Positions 33,468 through 42,290 of a stretch of 64,000 nucleotides of DNA are shown piece by piece (positions within the stretch are counted from its first letter, which is position 1; each line of letters begins with the position of its first letter). This stretch comes from Streptomyces sp. BK208 (GTDB lineage Bacteria > Actinomycetota > Actinomycetes > Streptomycetales > Streptomycetaceae): contig NZ_SOAV01000012.1 in NCBI RefSeq assembly GCF_004364245.1, positions 244,216 through 308,215 on the forward strand. Reading direction: 5' to 3'. The position numbers and the translations under genes were made by a program. A model generated the notes under the pieces. It saw only the letters and a program-made list of their open reading frames with translations. It had not been told where the DNA came from and did not search any database.

Positions 33468-34130
33468 TCAGCCCCGGAAGGCGGCGGGCCGCTCCGGGGA
33501 CGCCTCGGCCAGCGCCTCGGTGACGCCGTCGACGCCCTCGCGCAGGCCGTACACCGGGGTGTCGGGCTGCTGGCGCCAGGAGTCGTCGATGCCGCCGGCG
33601 TCGACGGTGTCGAAGCCCAGCTCGTCGATCAGGGCGCGGACCTTCGTCTTGGCAGCCTCGTCGTCGCCGGCCACCGGGAGCGCGATCCGGTCGGGCGCAC
33701 CGGCCGGCCGGGGGCGGTCGAGGATGTCCTGGGCGTAGGTGCCGTTGAAGGCCTTGACCACCGGGTGACCGAGGTGGCGTTCGGTCCAGCGGCTCTCGGT
33801 GAGGCCCTCGTCCTCGATGGCGGCGATCCGGCCGTCCCGCTGCTGCGGGTAGTAGTTGCCGGTGTCGATGACCGCGACGCCGTCGGCCGCCCCGTCCAGG
33901 AGGCCGGACGGGAGGTCCGGGACCCGCTTGAGCGGGATGGTGACGACCACGATCTCGGCGCCGCGCGCCGCCTCCTCCACCGGTACGGGGGTGGCTCCGG
34001 TCTCGTCCGCCAGCGCGGTCAGGGTGTGGGGTCCGCGCGAGTTGGCGACGGAGACGTCGTGTCCGAGGGCGGTGAGCCGCCGGGTGAGGTTGCCGCCGAT
34101 GTTGCCCGCGCCGATGATGCCGATCTTCAT
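33468..34130 (-). CDS. NADPH-dependent F420 reductase-like / NADP oxidoreductase
   Basis: A 220-residue Rossmann protein with the dinucleotide motif MKIGIIGAGNIGGNL and SVANSRGP after strand 2, which suggests NADP preference (Ser-Arg binding the phosphate). The order of motifs (VVVTIPLKRVPDLP, AVIDTGNYYPQQRDG, HPVVKAFNGTYAQDI) fits the F420_oxidored family, whose better known members exchange electrons between NADP and F420. A simple quinone-type or other NADP reductase is possible. It converges on the GH25 gene with a 9-base gap. Confidence 0.78.
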   Translation of the reverse strand: MKIGIIGAGNIGGNLTRRLTALGHDVSVANSRGPHTLTALADETGATPVPVEEAARGAEIVVVTIPLKRVPDLPSGLLDGAADGVAVIDTGNYYPQQRDGRIAAIEDEGLTESRWTERHLGHPVVKAFNGTYAQDILDRPRPAGAPDRIALPVAGDDEAAKTKVRALIDELGFDTVDAGGIDDSWRQQPDTPVYGLREGVDGVTEALAEASPERPAAFRG

Positions 34131-34281
34131 GATGCCGACTCGCCTGCTTCCGGAGGTCGTGTCGTGCGGAGCCCCCGTGGCTCGCGCCCGTGACCTGCGT
34201 CAACCTCCGGCAGAGGTGCGCTATTCCGCGCAGAGGCGCCCGTCCGGGTGACCGGCGGGCGCCCCTCGTGGCACGTCGTCG

Positions 34282-34494
34282 CTACTTGTTCAGGTGGGCC
34301 CAGAACTCGTCGAACGACAGCTTCTTGTCACCGTCGAGGTCGCGGCCGGCGATGATCGCCTCGGCCACCGACTCGGTGACGTTCCAGTCGCCGCCCTGGG
34401 CGAGCGCGGTCTTGAACTCGGCCGCGGTGATCTGGCCGTCACCGTCCGTGTCGATGCGGTCGAACTGCTTGCGTGCTTCCTCGATGTCGGCCAC
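34282..34494 (-). CDS. cabD: EF-hand calcium-binding protein CabD
   Basis: A 70-residue calmodulin-like protein with two EF-hands. The first is DTDGDGQITAAE, ligands D15, D17, D19, Q21, T23, E26. The second is DLDGDKKLSFDE, ligands D52, D54, D56, K58, S60, E63. GTG at 34494 has GAGGGGCGG upstream and yields exactly 70 residues, the length I recall for S. coelicolor CabD; the frame itself extends to 34527. It is cytoplasmic and probably buffers or senses calcium during development. The symbol rests on remembered similarity. Confidence 0.88.
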   Translation of the reverse strand: MADIEEARKQFDRIDTDGDGQITAAEFKTALAQGGDWNVTESVAEAIIAGRDLDGDKKLSFDEFWAHLNK

Positions 34495-34649
34495 CGGTCC
34501 GCCCCTCGTTCCGTGCATTGGGTCCATCTGACGCAGGTCAGACTAGCTGCCGGTCCTAGCCTCCAGGGCGGCGACCACCCACCCGAACCGGTCCTCGTGG
34601 GCGGCGGACGGCGGACGGCGGACGGTTCCTGGCTCGCGGGTGGCGCCGG

Positions 34650-35264
34650 TCAGTGCCAGGGCCGGTAGTGCGGGTTGCTCTCGCACTCGCTCATGATCTC
34701 GGTCCTGGTCTGCCGGTCGACCGGGCACACGCCGATGACGTACGTGCGATGGATGCCGCCGGGGAAGGCGACCTCGGCCTGGTCGGCCCACCGGTGGGTG
34801 TCGCCGATGGTCTTGTTGACGTCGATGCCGCCCGGGGCGTCGATGTAGTAGTTGTAGCCGGACTTGTACCAGGTCTTGTACAGGTCGTGGTCGTAGCTCG
34901 TCGAGACGAACGGCGAGGACTGGTTGACCAGGACGTACTTCTCGACGTCGTACTGGCCGTTCACGACGTCCTTGGCGTGGAAGCCCTCTTCGAAGACGAC
35001 CTGCGGTCCGCGGGTGTCGCTGCGGTAGAGCGTGCCGCAGGTGGTGCGCCAGACCGGCTCGGGGGTGATGCGGTCGACGTCGACACCTCGGTCTGCCGCG
35101 GCCTTGGTCCTGTCGTCGAACTGGGGGCAGGCCGGGGCGGCCTTGGCGGGGGTCGTCGCCGGGGGCGCGGCCGCACCGGGGGCGGTGGCGGCGGTGGTGG
35201 CGAGGACGGCGGAGAGCGACAGGACGGCGGCGGCGGTCCGGCGGCGCAGGCGAGTGGTGATCAT
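34650..35264 (-). CDS. Secreted mono-ADP-ribosyltransferase, ScARP/Scabin/pierisin type
   Basis: A 204-residue secreted protein. The signal region (RLRRRTAAAVLSLSAVLATTA) ends in an AAA-rich cleavage zone near residue 33. The rest matches the pierisin-like DNA-targeting ADP-ribosyltransferases: the NAD arginine Arg81 in LYRSDTRG, the S-T-S motif at residues 121-123 (PFVSTSYDHDLY), and the Q-x-E pair Gln162/Glu164 in WADQAEVAFPGG. Four cysteines (C46, C76, C180, C194) could make two disulfides. Characterised ScARP and Scabin attach ADP-ribose to the N2 of guanine bases or nucleosides. The ATG at 35264 has no clear ribosome site. No immunity gene is recognisable beside it. Confidence 0.92.
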   Translation of the reverse strand: MITTRLRRRTAAAVLSLSAVLATTAATAPGAAAPPATTPAKAAPACPQFDDRTKAAADRGVDVDRITPEPVWRTTCGTLYRSDTRGPQVVFEEGFHAKDVVNGQYDVEKYVLVNQSSPFVSTSYDHDLYKTWYKSGYNYYIDAPGGIDVNKTIGDTHRWADQAEVAFPGGIHRTYVIGVCPVDRQTRTEIMSECESNPHYRPWH

Positions 35265-35361
35265 GCGGATACGATCGCGGCCGCGGAGGGATGCGTTCCG
35301 GATTCTCACCCGTAGGTGGCGTGTCCGGGGAACGGGGTTGCTTCGGGCGGCAGATGGGCGG

Positions 35362-35865
35362 TCAGCGGTCCGTGACCCGGATCTCGAACCAGGTGGTCTT
35401 GCCGCGCGGCAGCAGGTCCACGCCCCACCGGTCGGAGAGCTTGTCGACGAGGAAGAGGCCCCGCCCGCTGATGTCCGTCTCCTGCACCGGCATCAGGCAG
35501 GGCAGTCCCCGGGAGGGGTCGCGGACCTCGACGCGGATCCAGCCGGGGCGGCGGCGCATGTGCAGGCCGAAGACGCGGGCGCCGGTGTGCCGTACGGCGT
35601 TGCCGACCAGCTCGGAGACGAGCAGGACGACGTCCTCCGTGACCTTGGGGCCGAGCTTCCACTGGCGCAGGACGACGACCTGGGCCAGCCGGCGTGCGGA
35701 GGCGGCGGACTCGGGGCGGGAGGGTAACGGAACCTCGCGCTCCGTCGGGTTGCCGAACAGGTCCAGCGCCTCGAGTGCGCGCTCGTCCTCGACCGCCGGC
35801 GACCAGCGCGCCGCGGTCGCACGTCCGGCTCCCCGCGGCTGTTCCGTATCATCCAGCCCCGCCAT
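35362..35865 (-). CDS. Anti-sigma-like ATP-binding protein (HATPase_c), TTA codon
   Basis: A 167-residue protein of the RsbW/SpoIIAB-like HATPase group abundant in Streptomyces. It has the N box ELVGNAVRHTGA, the D-x-G segment ETDISGRGLFLVDKLSDRWGV, and the terminal KTTWFEIRV. Such proteins bind sigma or anti-sigma partners or act as stand-alone ATP-binding regulators. I start at 35865 (MAGLDDTEQP), because the frame upstream to 36024 loses coding bias. The codon at 35727-35725 is TTA (Leu47), so translation should need the bldA tRNA. It sits 97 bases upstream of the ADP-ribosyltransferase gene on the same strand and might be cotranscribed with it. Confidence 0.8.
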   Translation of the reverse strand: MAGLDDTEQPRGAGRATAARWSPAVEDERALEALDLFGNPTEREVPLPSRPESAASARRLAQVVVLRQWKLGPKVTEDVVLLVSELVGNAVRHTGARVFGLHMRRRPGWIRVEVRDPSRGLPCLMPVQETDISGRGLFLVDKLSDRWGVDLLPRGKTTWFEIRVTDR

Positions 35866-36171
35866 GCCCCCATCATGGCCGCCTTCCAAGGGCTCCGGGG
35901 CGGTTCCCGGGGAATACGCCCCCGCGGGCGCGGGGTGGACAGACGGTCGACCGGCATATGCCAGAGGCAGTTCGGAACCGGAAACAGGCCTACTGACCTG
36001 GGGGAACGGCTCGGCCGGAGACAAGCGACGGACTCCCTCGACAAGGCGCGCTTAATGGTGCGTTAAGGCTCCCATAAACCGCCCCGTCGAGGGGGCCGGA
36101 TCAGACATCACGTCAACAGCGAGTGCGGCGCGCGGACTTCGTCCCGGACGCGGCTCCGCACCCGGCGCGGG
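35866..36171. promoter_or_regulatory. Upstream region of the HATPase gene (306 bp)
   Basis: No convincing gene. CTTAA at 36051-36055 and TTAAG at 36063-36067 form a small inverted repeat, nested inside CTCGAC (36037-36042) and GTCGAG (36086-36091). This relatively A/T-rich spot is a candidate promoter or operator for the leftward transcript, or the end of the hydratase transcript. Confidence 0.4.
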
Positions 36172-36939
36172 TCAGAGGAACTTCGCCTTGCCGGGGCCCT
36201 CTTCCACGAAGCTGCGCATGCCGCGCTCACGGTCCTCCGTGGCGAACAGGCCGGCGAACCAGTTCCGCTCGACGGCGAGGCCGGTCTCGATGTCCGTCTC
36301 CAGACCCGTGTCGATCGCCTCCTTCGCCGCGCGCAACGCGATGGCGGGCCCCTTGGCGAGCCGCGCCGCCCACGCGTGCGCCTGCTCGTAGACCTCGGCG
36401 GCCGGCACCACGCGGTCCACCAGCCCGATGGCCAGCGCCTCGTCGGCCTTCACCTGGCGGCCGGTGAAGATCAGGTCCTTGGCCTTGGAGGGGCCGACCA
36501 GCCGGGACAGCCGCTGGGTGCCGCCCGCGCCGGGGATGAGGCCGAGCAGGATCTCGGGCTGGCCCAGCTTGGCGTTCTCCCCGGCGATGCGGAAGTCGGC
36601 GCAGAGCGCCAGTTCGCAGCCCCCGCCCAGCGCGTAGCCGGTCACGGCCGCGACCACCGGCTTGGGGATGCGGGCCACCGCGGTGAAGGAGTCCTGCAGG
36701 GCACGGGACCGCGCGATCATCGCCGCGTGGTCCATCACCTGCATCTCCTTGATGTCCGCGCCCGCCGCGAACACCTTCTCGCCGCCGTGGATCACGACGG
36801 CGCGTACGTCGTCGCGCCGGGTGACCTCCTCGGCCAGCTCCTTCAGCCGGTCCTGGGTGGCGACGTCAAGCGCGTTCATGGGCGGGCGGTCCAGGCGCAG
36901 CGTGCCGACGCCGTCCGCGACTTCGAGAATTACGGTCAT
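36172..36939 (-). CDS. Enoyl-CoA hydratase/isomerase (crotonase family)
   Basis: A 255-residue crotonase. The oxyanion-hole segments are KVFAAGADIKEM and GYALGGGCELALCADFRIA. The acid/base region QPEILLGLIPGAGGTQRLSRLVG supplies the Glu of classical hydratases, and an aspartate/glutamate stands near the first segment, consistent with true enoyl-CoA hydration in fatty acid or branched-chain degradation. The ATG at 36939 gives MTVILEVADGV. It appears monocistronic. Confidence 0.92.
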   Translation of the reverse strand: MTVILEVADGVGTLRLDRPPMNALDVATQDRLKELAEEVTRRDDVRAVVIHGGEKVFAAGADIKEMQVMDHAAMIARSRALQDSFTAVARIPKPVVAAVTGYALGGGCELALCADFRIAGENAKLGQPEILLGLIPGAGGTQRLSRLVGPSKAKDLIFTGRQVKADEALAIGLVDRVVPAAEVYEQAHAWAARLAKGPAIALRAAKEAIDTGLETDIETGLAVERNWFAGLFATEDRERGMRSFVEEGPGKAKFL

Positions 36940-37037
36940 GCCCAGCAGGTTAACGGGGACTAACGGGGACGGCCCCGGTGCCGTGCCTCACATCGAGGGC
37001 ACGCGCCGGGGCCGTACGCCTTGTCTGCCGCCCGCGC

Positions 37038-38240
37038 TCAGGCCTTCCACTTCTCCCAGGACATGTTCCAGCCGTTGAGGCCGTTGTCGGGAGCGATGGT
37101 GGCGTCCTCGGAGTTCTTCACCACGACCACGTCGCCGATGATCGAGTGCTCGAAGAACCAGCTGGCCGGGGTCCCCTCGTCCCAGCCGCCGCGCACGTCG
37201 CGCAGGCCGATGCAGCCGTGACTGGCGTTGCTGTTGCCGAAGACGCCGCCGCCCCAGTAGTTGCCGTGGATGAAGGTGCCGGAGGTGGACAGCCGCATGG
37301 CGTGCGGGACGTCCTTGATGTCGTACTCGCCGCCGTAGCCGACGGTCTCGCCGTTCATCCGGGTCACCGCGAGCCGCTCCGTGATGACCATCTGGCCGTT
37401 CCAGGTCTCGTAGCCGGGTGCACCGGTGGTGACCGGGATGGTCTTGATGGTCCTGCCGTCGCGCACGACCTTCATCGTGTGCTTCTTGGCGTCCACGACG
37501 GAGACCTGGCTGCGGCCCACGGTGAAGGAGACGGTCTTGGCCTGCTTGCCGTAGACGTCGTCCCGGCCCTCGACGCCGTCCAGGTCGAGGTCGACGGTGA
37601 CCTTGGTGCCGGGCTTCCAGTACTTCTCGGGACGGAAGTCGAGGCGGTCGTTGCCGAACCAGTGGCCCTCGACCTCGACGGCGGGCTCGGTCTTGACGGT
37701 GATGGCCTTCTCGACGTCTGCCGGGTTGGTGATGCCCCGGGTGAAGCGGATCGAGAACGGCATGCCGACACCGACCTTCGAGCCGTCCTCGGGCGTGAAG
37801 GTGCCGACGAAGGTGTTCTTCGGCGTCAGGGTGGTGAAGCGGGAGTCCTCGGCGGCCGTGCGCCCCTCGGAGTCCTTGGCCACGGCGTGCACGCTGTACG
37901 TGGTGGAGGCGGCCAGGTGGGTGGACGGCGTCCAGGAGGCGCCGTCCCCGGATATCTTCCCGTCGACCTTCGCGCCCTTGGTGTCCTTGACGACGACCTC
38001 GGTGAGCCTGCCGTCCGCGGCGCCGATCTTGAGGGCGCCCTTGGTGTCGACCGCCTTCGCCCCGTTCTCCGGGGCGATGGTGACGACGGCCCGGGACTGC
38101 TCGCTCTGCGCCGCGGTGGCGTCCTTGCCCTTGTCCCCCTTGCCGTCCCCGGTCCCCGAACCCGAGCCGCCGCCACCGCACGCGGTGACGGTCAGCATCA
38201 GCAGCCCGATCACCGCCCCCGCCATCGGACGCACGTTCAC
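37038..38240 (-). CDS. L,D-transpeptidase lipoprotein 1 (Ig-like domains + YkuD)
   Basis: A 400-residue wall crosslinking enzyme. A lipoprotein signal ends TVTAC-GGGG (Cys21), followed by a Gly/Ser linker, two Ig-like domains typical of actinobacterial LdtMt2 relatives (ITIAPENG..., VGTFTPEDGSKVGVGMPFSIRF) and the YkuD catalytic domain with HGNYWGGGVFGNSNASHGCIGLR. The cysteine of SHGC makes 3-3 peptidoglycan crosslinks. GTG at 38240 follows GGGGAGA. It lies downstream of a paralogue on the same strand, 156 bases apart. Confidence 0.93.
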   Translation of the reverse strand: MNVRPMAGAVIGLLMLTVTACGGGGSGSGTGDGKGDKGKDATAAQSEQSRAVVTIAPENGAKAVDTKGALKIGAADGRLTEVVVKDTKGAKVDGKISGDGASWTPSTHLAASTTYSVHAVAKDSEGRTAAEDSRFTTLTPKNTFVGTFTPEDGSKVGVGMPFSIRFTRGITNPADVEKAITVKTEPAVEVEGHWFGNDRLDFRPEKYWKPGTKVTVDLDLDGVEGRDDVYGKQAKTVSFTVGRSQVSVVDAKKHTMKVVRDGRTIKTIPVTTGAPGYETWNGQMVITERLAVTRMNGETVGYGGEYDIKDVPHAMRLSTSGTFIHGNYWGGGVFGNSNASHGCIGLRDVRGGWDEGTPASWFFEHSIIGDVVVVKNSEDATIAPDNGLNGWNMSWEKWKA

Positions 38241-38396
38241 CCTTGTCTCCCCTCGCCGGGCCTGGTCGGGCCCGCACCCCGGTGCGCCCGCTCGCGCACC
38301 GGCGCATCGTAACCGCAGGCCAGGGGGATGAGGGACTGGTGAATTGTCACCGTTCCGTACCGAGTTGGCGGATCGGTGGTGCCGGGTGCGTCGGCG

Positions 38397-39635
38397 TCAC
38401 TTCACCGCGCCGCCCGCCTTCCACTGCTTCCATTTCATGTTCCAGCCGCCCAGCCCGTTGTCGGGGTCGACCGTCCTGTCCTTGCTGTGGACCACTTCGA
38501 CGACGTCACCGATGAGGCTGCGGTCGAAGAACCAGCCCGCCGGGGTGTCGGAGCCGCCGCCCTTGTCGTCGCGCAGTCCGACGCAGCCGTGGCTGACGTT
38601 GGCGCGGCCGAAGGTGTCGGCGGGGGCCCAGTAGTTGCCGTGCAGGAAGGTGCCCGAGCTGGTCAGGCGAATGGCGTGCGGGACGTCGGGGATGTCGTAC
38701 TCGCCGCCGAAGCCGACCGTGCGGCTGTTCATGCGGGTGACCTCCAGCATCTCGGTGATCACCATCCGGCCGTTGTAGGTGGGCGTCGTCGGCGCCCCCG
38801 CGGTGATCGGCACGGTGGCCAGCAGGGTGCCGTCCCGGCGCACCTCCATGGTCCGTTCGAGGGCGTCGACGCGGGAGACCTGGCTGCGGCCGACGGTGAA
38901 GGAGATCGTCTTGTGCTGGAGCCCGTAGACCCCCTTCGCGCCCTCGACGTCCCGCAGGTCCAGGGCGACGGTGACCTCGGTGCCGGGCTTCCAGTACTCC
39001 TTGGGGCGGAAGTCGAGGCGGTCCTTGCCGAACCAGTGGGGGCGGACCTCGGTGGCGGGCTTCGCGGTGACGCTGACGGCGCGTTCGACGGCGGCGCGGT
39101 GGGTGATCTCCCGGTTGAACTCCAGCGAGACGATCATGCCGGTGCCGACGACCGAGCGGTTCTCGGGGGCGGCGTAGGCGATGAAGCGTTCCTCGGGCAC
39201 CTCGGTGGTGAACGTGGTGTGCCGGGCCGAGCGGCGTCCCCGGCCGTCCAGGGCGACGACGTCGACGGTGTACTTGGCGGCGAGGGCGAGCTCGCCGTCG
39301 TCGGGCCGCCAGCCCAGGCCGTCCTCGGAGATCCGGCCGGGCACCGGGGTCTCCCGGGCGTCCTGCGACCTGACGACCTTCACCGATTCCAGGCGTCCGT
39401 CGGGCACCCGCACCGACAGTTCCCGGTCTCGCCCGACGGCCTTACTCCCGTCGTCGGGGGTGACGCGGATGACGTCCTCGGGGGCGGGGCGCTTGCCGAA
39501 CATCTCGCCGATGCCCGAGCCGACGCCACCGCCGTCCGAGGTGCATCCGGCGGCCCCGGCCAGCAGTCCTGCCCATGTCAGTAGGGCGCCGAGAGCGGCC
39601 CCCGCGCGCCGTGCGCGCCCGTGTACGTGCCTCAC
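38397..39635 (-). CDS. L,D-transpeptidase lipoprotein 2 (Ig-like domains + YkuD)
   Basis: A 412-residue paralogue of the downstream gene with the same layout. The lipoprotein signal is LLAGAAGC (Cys near residue 30), followed by Ig-like domains (IRVTPDDGSKAVGRDRELSVRV, RFIAYAAPENRSVVGTGM) and YkuD with HGNYWAPADTFGRANVSHGCVGLR and the catalytic cysteine. I start at GTG 39635, which places the signal peptide correctly; the frame runs further to 39770 but that part is unlike coding sequence. The two genes are a tandem duplication that has diverged. Confidence 0.92.
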   Translation of the reverse strand: MRHVHGRARRAGAALGALLTWAGLLAGAAGCTSDGGGVGSGIGEMFGKRPAPEDVIRVTPDDGSKAVGRDRELSVRVPDGRLESVKVVRSQDARETPVPGRISEDGLGWRPDDGELALAAKYTVDVVALDGRGRRSARHTTFTTEVPEERFIAYAAPENRSVVGTGMIVSLEFNREITHRAAVERAVSVTAKPATEVRPHWFGKDRLDFRPKEYWKPGTEVTVALDLRDVEGAKGVYGLQHKTISFTVGRSQVSRVDALERTMEVRRDGTLLATVPITAGAPTTPTYNGRMVITEMLEVTRMNSRTVGFGGEYDIPDVPHAIRLTSSGTFLHGNYWAPADTFGRANVSHGCVGLRDDKGGGSDTPAGWFFDRSLIGDVVEVVHSKDRTVDPDNGLGGWNMKWKQWKAGGAVK

Positions 39636-39790
39636 ACCCACCCGTAACGACCGGTCGGCCCTGGGGAAACGTGAGTGCGAGCCACCCGGTGGGCAGAACT
39701 GTGGGGAGGACGACGCGACGGGGAGCAGCGGCCGGGACGCCGTACGCCCTCCTGCCGGACGTCGTTCCACGAGCCGTGGGAGGCTGACAG

Positions 39791-42097
39791 GTGTCCAGCG
39801 CAGCCGAGCAGGAGGCGGTGGCCGGGAAGCGGGCCGCCGCGGACGGGCGGAGCACCGCGGACGGTCGGACCGTCGCGGACGGGCGCCCGGCCGTCGTGGT
39901 GAACGGCGGGCGGCGGGCCGCGCCGCCGCCCGCCGCGCCGGCCTGGCCGGGTACCGCGGTGCCGCTGGGCGCCCGGTTCCGGACCGGCCCGGACCAGGTG
40001 GCGGGGACCAACTTCGCGCTGTGGGCGGGCGGGGCGGAGGCGGTGGAGCTGTGTCTGTTCGACGGGCCGGGCCCCGGTGCCGGGGAGCGACGGGTGCCGC
40101 TGACGGAGCTGACGCACGAGATCTGGCACGGTTTCGTGCCCGGCGTCGCGCCCGGCCAGCGCTACGGCTACCGGGTGCACGGCCGCTGGGACCCGTGGAC
40201 CGGCGCCCGCTGGAACCCGGCGAAGCTGCTGCTCGACCCGTACGCCCGCGCCGTGGACGGCGACTTCGCGCTGCCGCCCGAGGTCTACGGGCACGTGCGC
40301 GACTGGCCCGAGCAGCGGGTGGCGGACACCGTGCGCGACGACCGGGACTCGGCGCCGTACGTCCCCAAGGGTGTCGTGGTCCACGACGACGCCACCGACG
40401 ACGAATGGACGTACGACCGGCGGCCCAAGACGCCGTGGGCGGACTCGGTCATCTACGAGCTGCACGTGCGCGGCTTCACCAAGCTCCATCCGGACATCCC
40501 GCCCGAGCTGCGCGGCACGTACGCGGGCCTCGCGCATCCGGCGGCGATCGAGCACCTGACGCGGCTCGGCGTGACGGCGGTGGAGCTGCTGCCGGTGCAC
40601 CAGTTCGCGCACGAGAGCCACCTGCTGGACCGCGGCCTGAAGAACTACTGGGGGTACAACTCGGTCGGCTACTTCGCCCCGCACGCCGCCTACGCCGCCT
40701 CCGGCACCACCGGTGGACAGGTCGGCGAGTTCAAGCGGATGGTGCGCGCGCTGCACGAGGCCGGCATCGAGGTCATCCTCGACGTGGTCTACAACCACAC
40801 CGCGGAGGCGGGCGAGCTGGGCCCGACCCTCTCCCTCAAGGGCATCGACAACCGCGGCTACTACCGCCTCCAGCCGGACGCCCGCCGGTACGCCGACTAC
40901 ACCGGCTGCGGCAACACCCTGCACGTCGTCCAGCCGCACGTGCTGCGCCTGATCACGGACTCGCTGCGGTACTGGGTCACGGAGATGGGCGTGGACGGCT
41001 TCCGCTTCGACCTGGCGGCGGCGCTGGCCCGCTCGATGCACGACGTCGACATGCTCTCCCCGTTCCTCGCGGTGATCGCCCAGGACCCGGTGCTGCGCCG
41101 GGTGAAGCTGATCGCCGAGCCGTGGGACGTCGGCTCGGGCGGCTACCAGGTGGGCGCGTTCCCGCCGCTGTGGACCGAGTGGAACGACCGCTTCCGCAAC
41201 GCGGTGCGGGACTTCTGGCGGCACGCGCTGCCGGACGTGCGGGAGATGGGGTACCGCTTGTCGGGCTCCAGCGACCTGTACGCGTGGGGCGGGCGCAGAC
41301 CGTACGCCTCGGTCAACTTCGTCACCGCCCACGACGGCTTCACCCTGCGCGACCTGGTGTCGTACGAGCGCAAGCACAACGAGGCCAACGGTGAGGGCAA
41401 CCGGGACGGCACGGACGACAACCGGTCCTGGAACTGCGGCGCGGAGGGGGAGACGGACGACGCGGAGATCCGGGCGCTGCGCAGGCGCCAGCTCCGCAAC
41501 CTGCTGACCACGCTGCTGCTGTCGACCGGGGTGCCGATGCTGGTCGCGGGCGACGAGATGGGCCGCACCCAGGGCGGCAGCAACAACGCGTACTGCCAGG
41601 ACAACGAGATCGGCTGGGTGGACTGGAGCCTGCTGGACGATCCGGAGTGGCGTCCGCTGTTCGAGCTGGCCTCCCGGCTGATCGCGCTGCGCCACCGGCA
41701 CCCGGTGCTGCGCCGCAGGGCCTTCTTCTCCGGCCGCGCGCACTCCCCCCACGGCCTGCGCGACCTGGCCTGGTTCACGGCGGGCGGCACGGAGATGACG
41801 GAGCGGGACTGGTACGCCCCGGCCGCCACCCTCGGCATGTACCTGTCCGGGCGGGACATCCCGGGCCGCGACGAGCGCGGCGACCCGATCGCCGACGACA
41901 GCTTCCTGGCCGTCCTGCACGCGGGCGGGGAACCGGCCGGGTTCGACCTGCCCGGTCCTCCGTGGGCGGAGCGCTACGAGGTGGTCGTGGACACCGGCCG
42001 GGAGGAGCAGGACGAGGCGCCGGGCACCGTGCATCCGGCGGGGACCCGGATCACGGTGCCGGGCCGGACGGTGCTGCTGCTGAGGGCGGTCGGCTGA
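39791..42097 (+). CDS. glgX: Glycogen debranching enzyme GlgX/TreX (isoamylase type)
   Basis: Cleaves alpha-1,6 branches of glycogen. The 768-residue protein begins with a low-complexity stretch (ADGRSTADGRTVADGRP), then a CBM48 domain (GTNFALWAGGAEAVELCLFD) and the GH13 catalytic barrel. Active-site motifs are DVVYNHTAE, DGFRFDLA (nucleophile Asp), LIAEPWDVG (acid/base Glu) and NFVTAHDGF. GTG at 39791 follows GGGAGG. Together with glgP and glgE in the same window it belongs to alpha-glucan turnover, although it is 20 kb away from them. Confidence 0.95.
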   Translation: MSSAAEQEAVAGKRAAADGRSTADGRTVADGRPAVVVNGGRRAAPPPAAPAWPGTAVPLGARFRTGPDQVAGTNFALWAGGAEAVELCLFDGPGPGAGERRVPLTELTHEIWHGFVPGVAPGQRYGYRVHGRWDPWTGARWNPAKLLLDPYARAVDGDFALPPEVYGHVRDWPEQRVADTVRDDRDSAPYVPKGVVVHDDATDDEWTYDRRPKTPWADSVIYELHVRGFTKLHPDIPPELRGTYAGLAHPAAIEHLTRLGVTAVELLPVHQFAHESHLLDRGLKNYWGYNSVGYFAPHAAYAASGTTGGQVGEFKRMVRALHEAGIEVILDVVYNHTAEAGELGPTLSLKGIDNRGYYRLQPDARRYADYTGCGNTLHVVQPHVLRLITDSLRYWVTEMGVDGFRFDLAAALARSMHDVDMLSPFLAVIAQDPVLRRVKLIAEPWDVGSGGYQVGAFPPLWTEWNDRFRNAVRDFWRHALPDVREMGYRLSGSSDLYAWGGRRPYASVNFVTAHDGFTLRDLVSYERKHNEANGEGNRDGTDDNRSWNCGAEGETDDAEIRALRRRQLRNLLTTLLLSTGVPMLVAGDEMGRTQGGSNNAYCQDNEIGWVDWSLLDDPEWRPLFELASRLIALRHRHPVLRRRAFFSGRAHSPHGLRDLAWFTAGGTEMTERDWYAPAATLGMYLSGRDIPGRDERGDPIADDSFLAVLHAGGEPAGFDLPGPPWAERYEVVVDTGREEQDEAPGTVHPAGTRITVPGRTVLLLRAVG

Positions 42098-42138
42098 GGC
42101 ATCGGCTGAGGCATCGGCTGAGACATCGGCTGAGGACG
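42091..42138 (+). repeat. 12-bp tandem repeats across the glgX stop codon
   Basis: CGGCTGAGGCAT begins at 42091, 42103 and 42115 (the last with one change), and a fourth partial copy starts at 42127. The TGA of the first unit is the glgX stop codon; every unit repeats that stop in frame. Confidence 0.9.
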
Positions 42139-42290
42139 GTCGACGCAAGCCGGACGGGCCGTTCGTTGAGGCCTCGTTTCGGCTCCGTGAACGCGGCGGC
42201 GATCTTCTTGACCGGCCCTTCGCGGGCCTGGAAACGTCCCCGGTCGGCGCCTCTTCGGGCGCACCTCCGACCTAGTCCAGGGGACCACCC

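Noticed and set aside
35866..36024. N-terminal extension of the HATPase protein
   Set aside because: Its codons include many A/T third positions unlike all neighbours, so it is probably untranslated.
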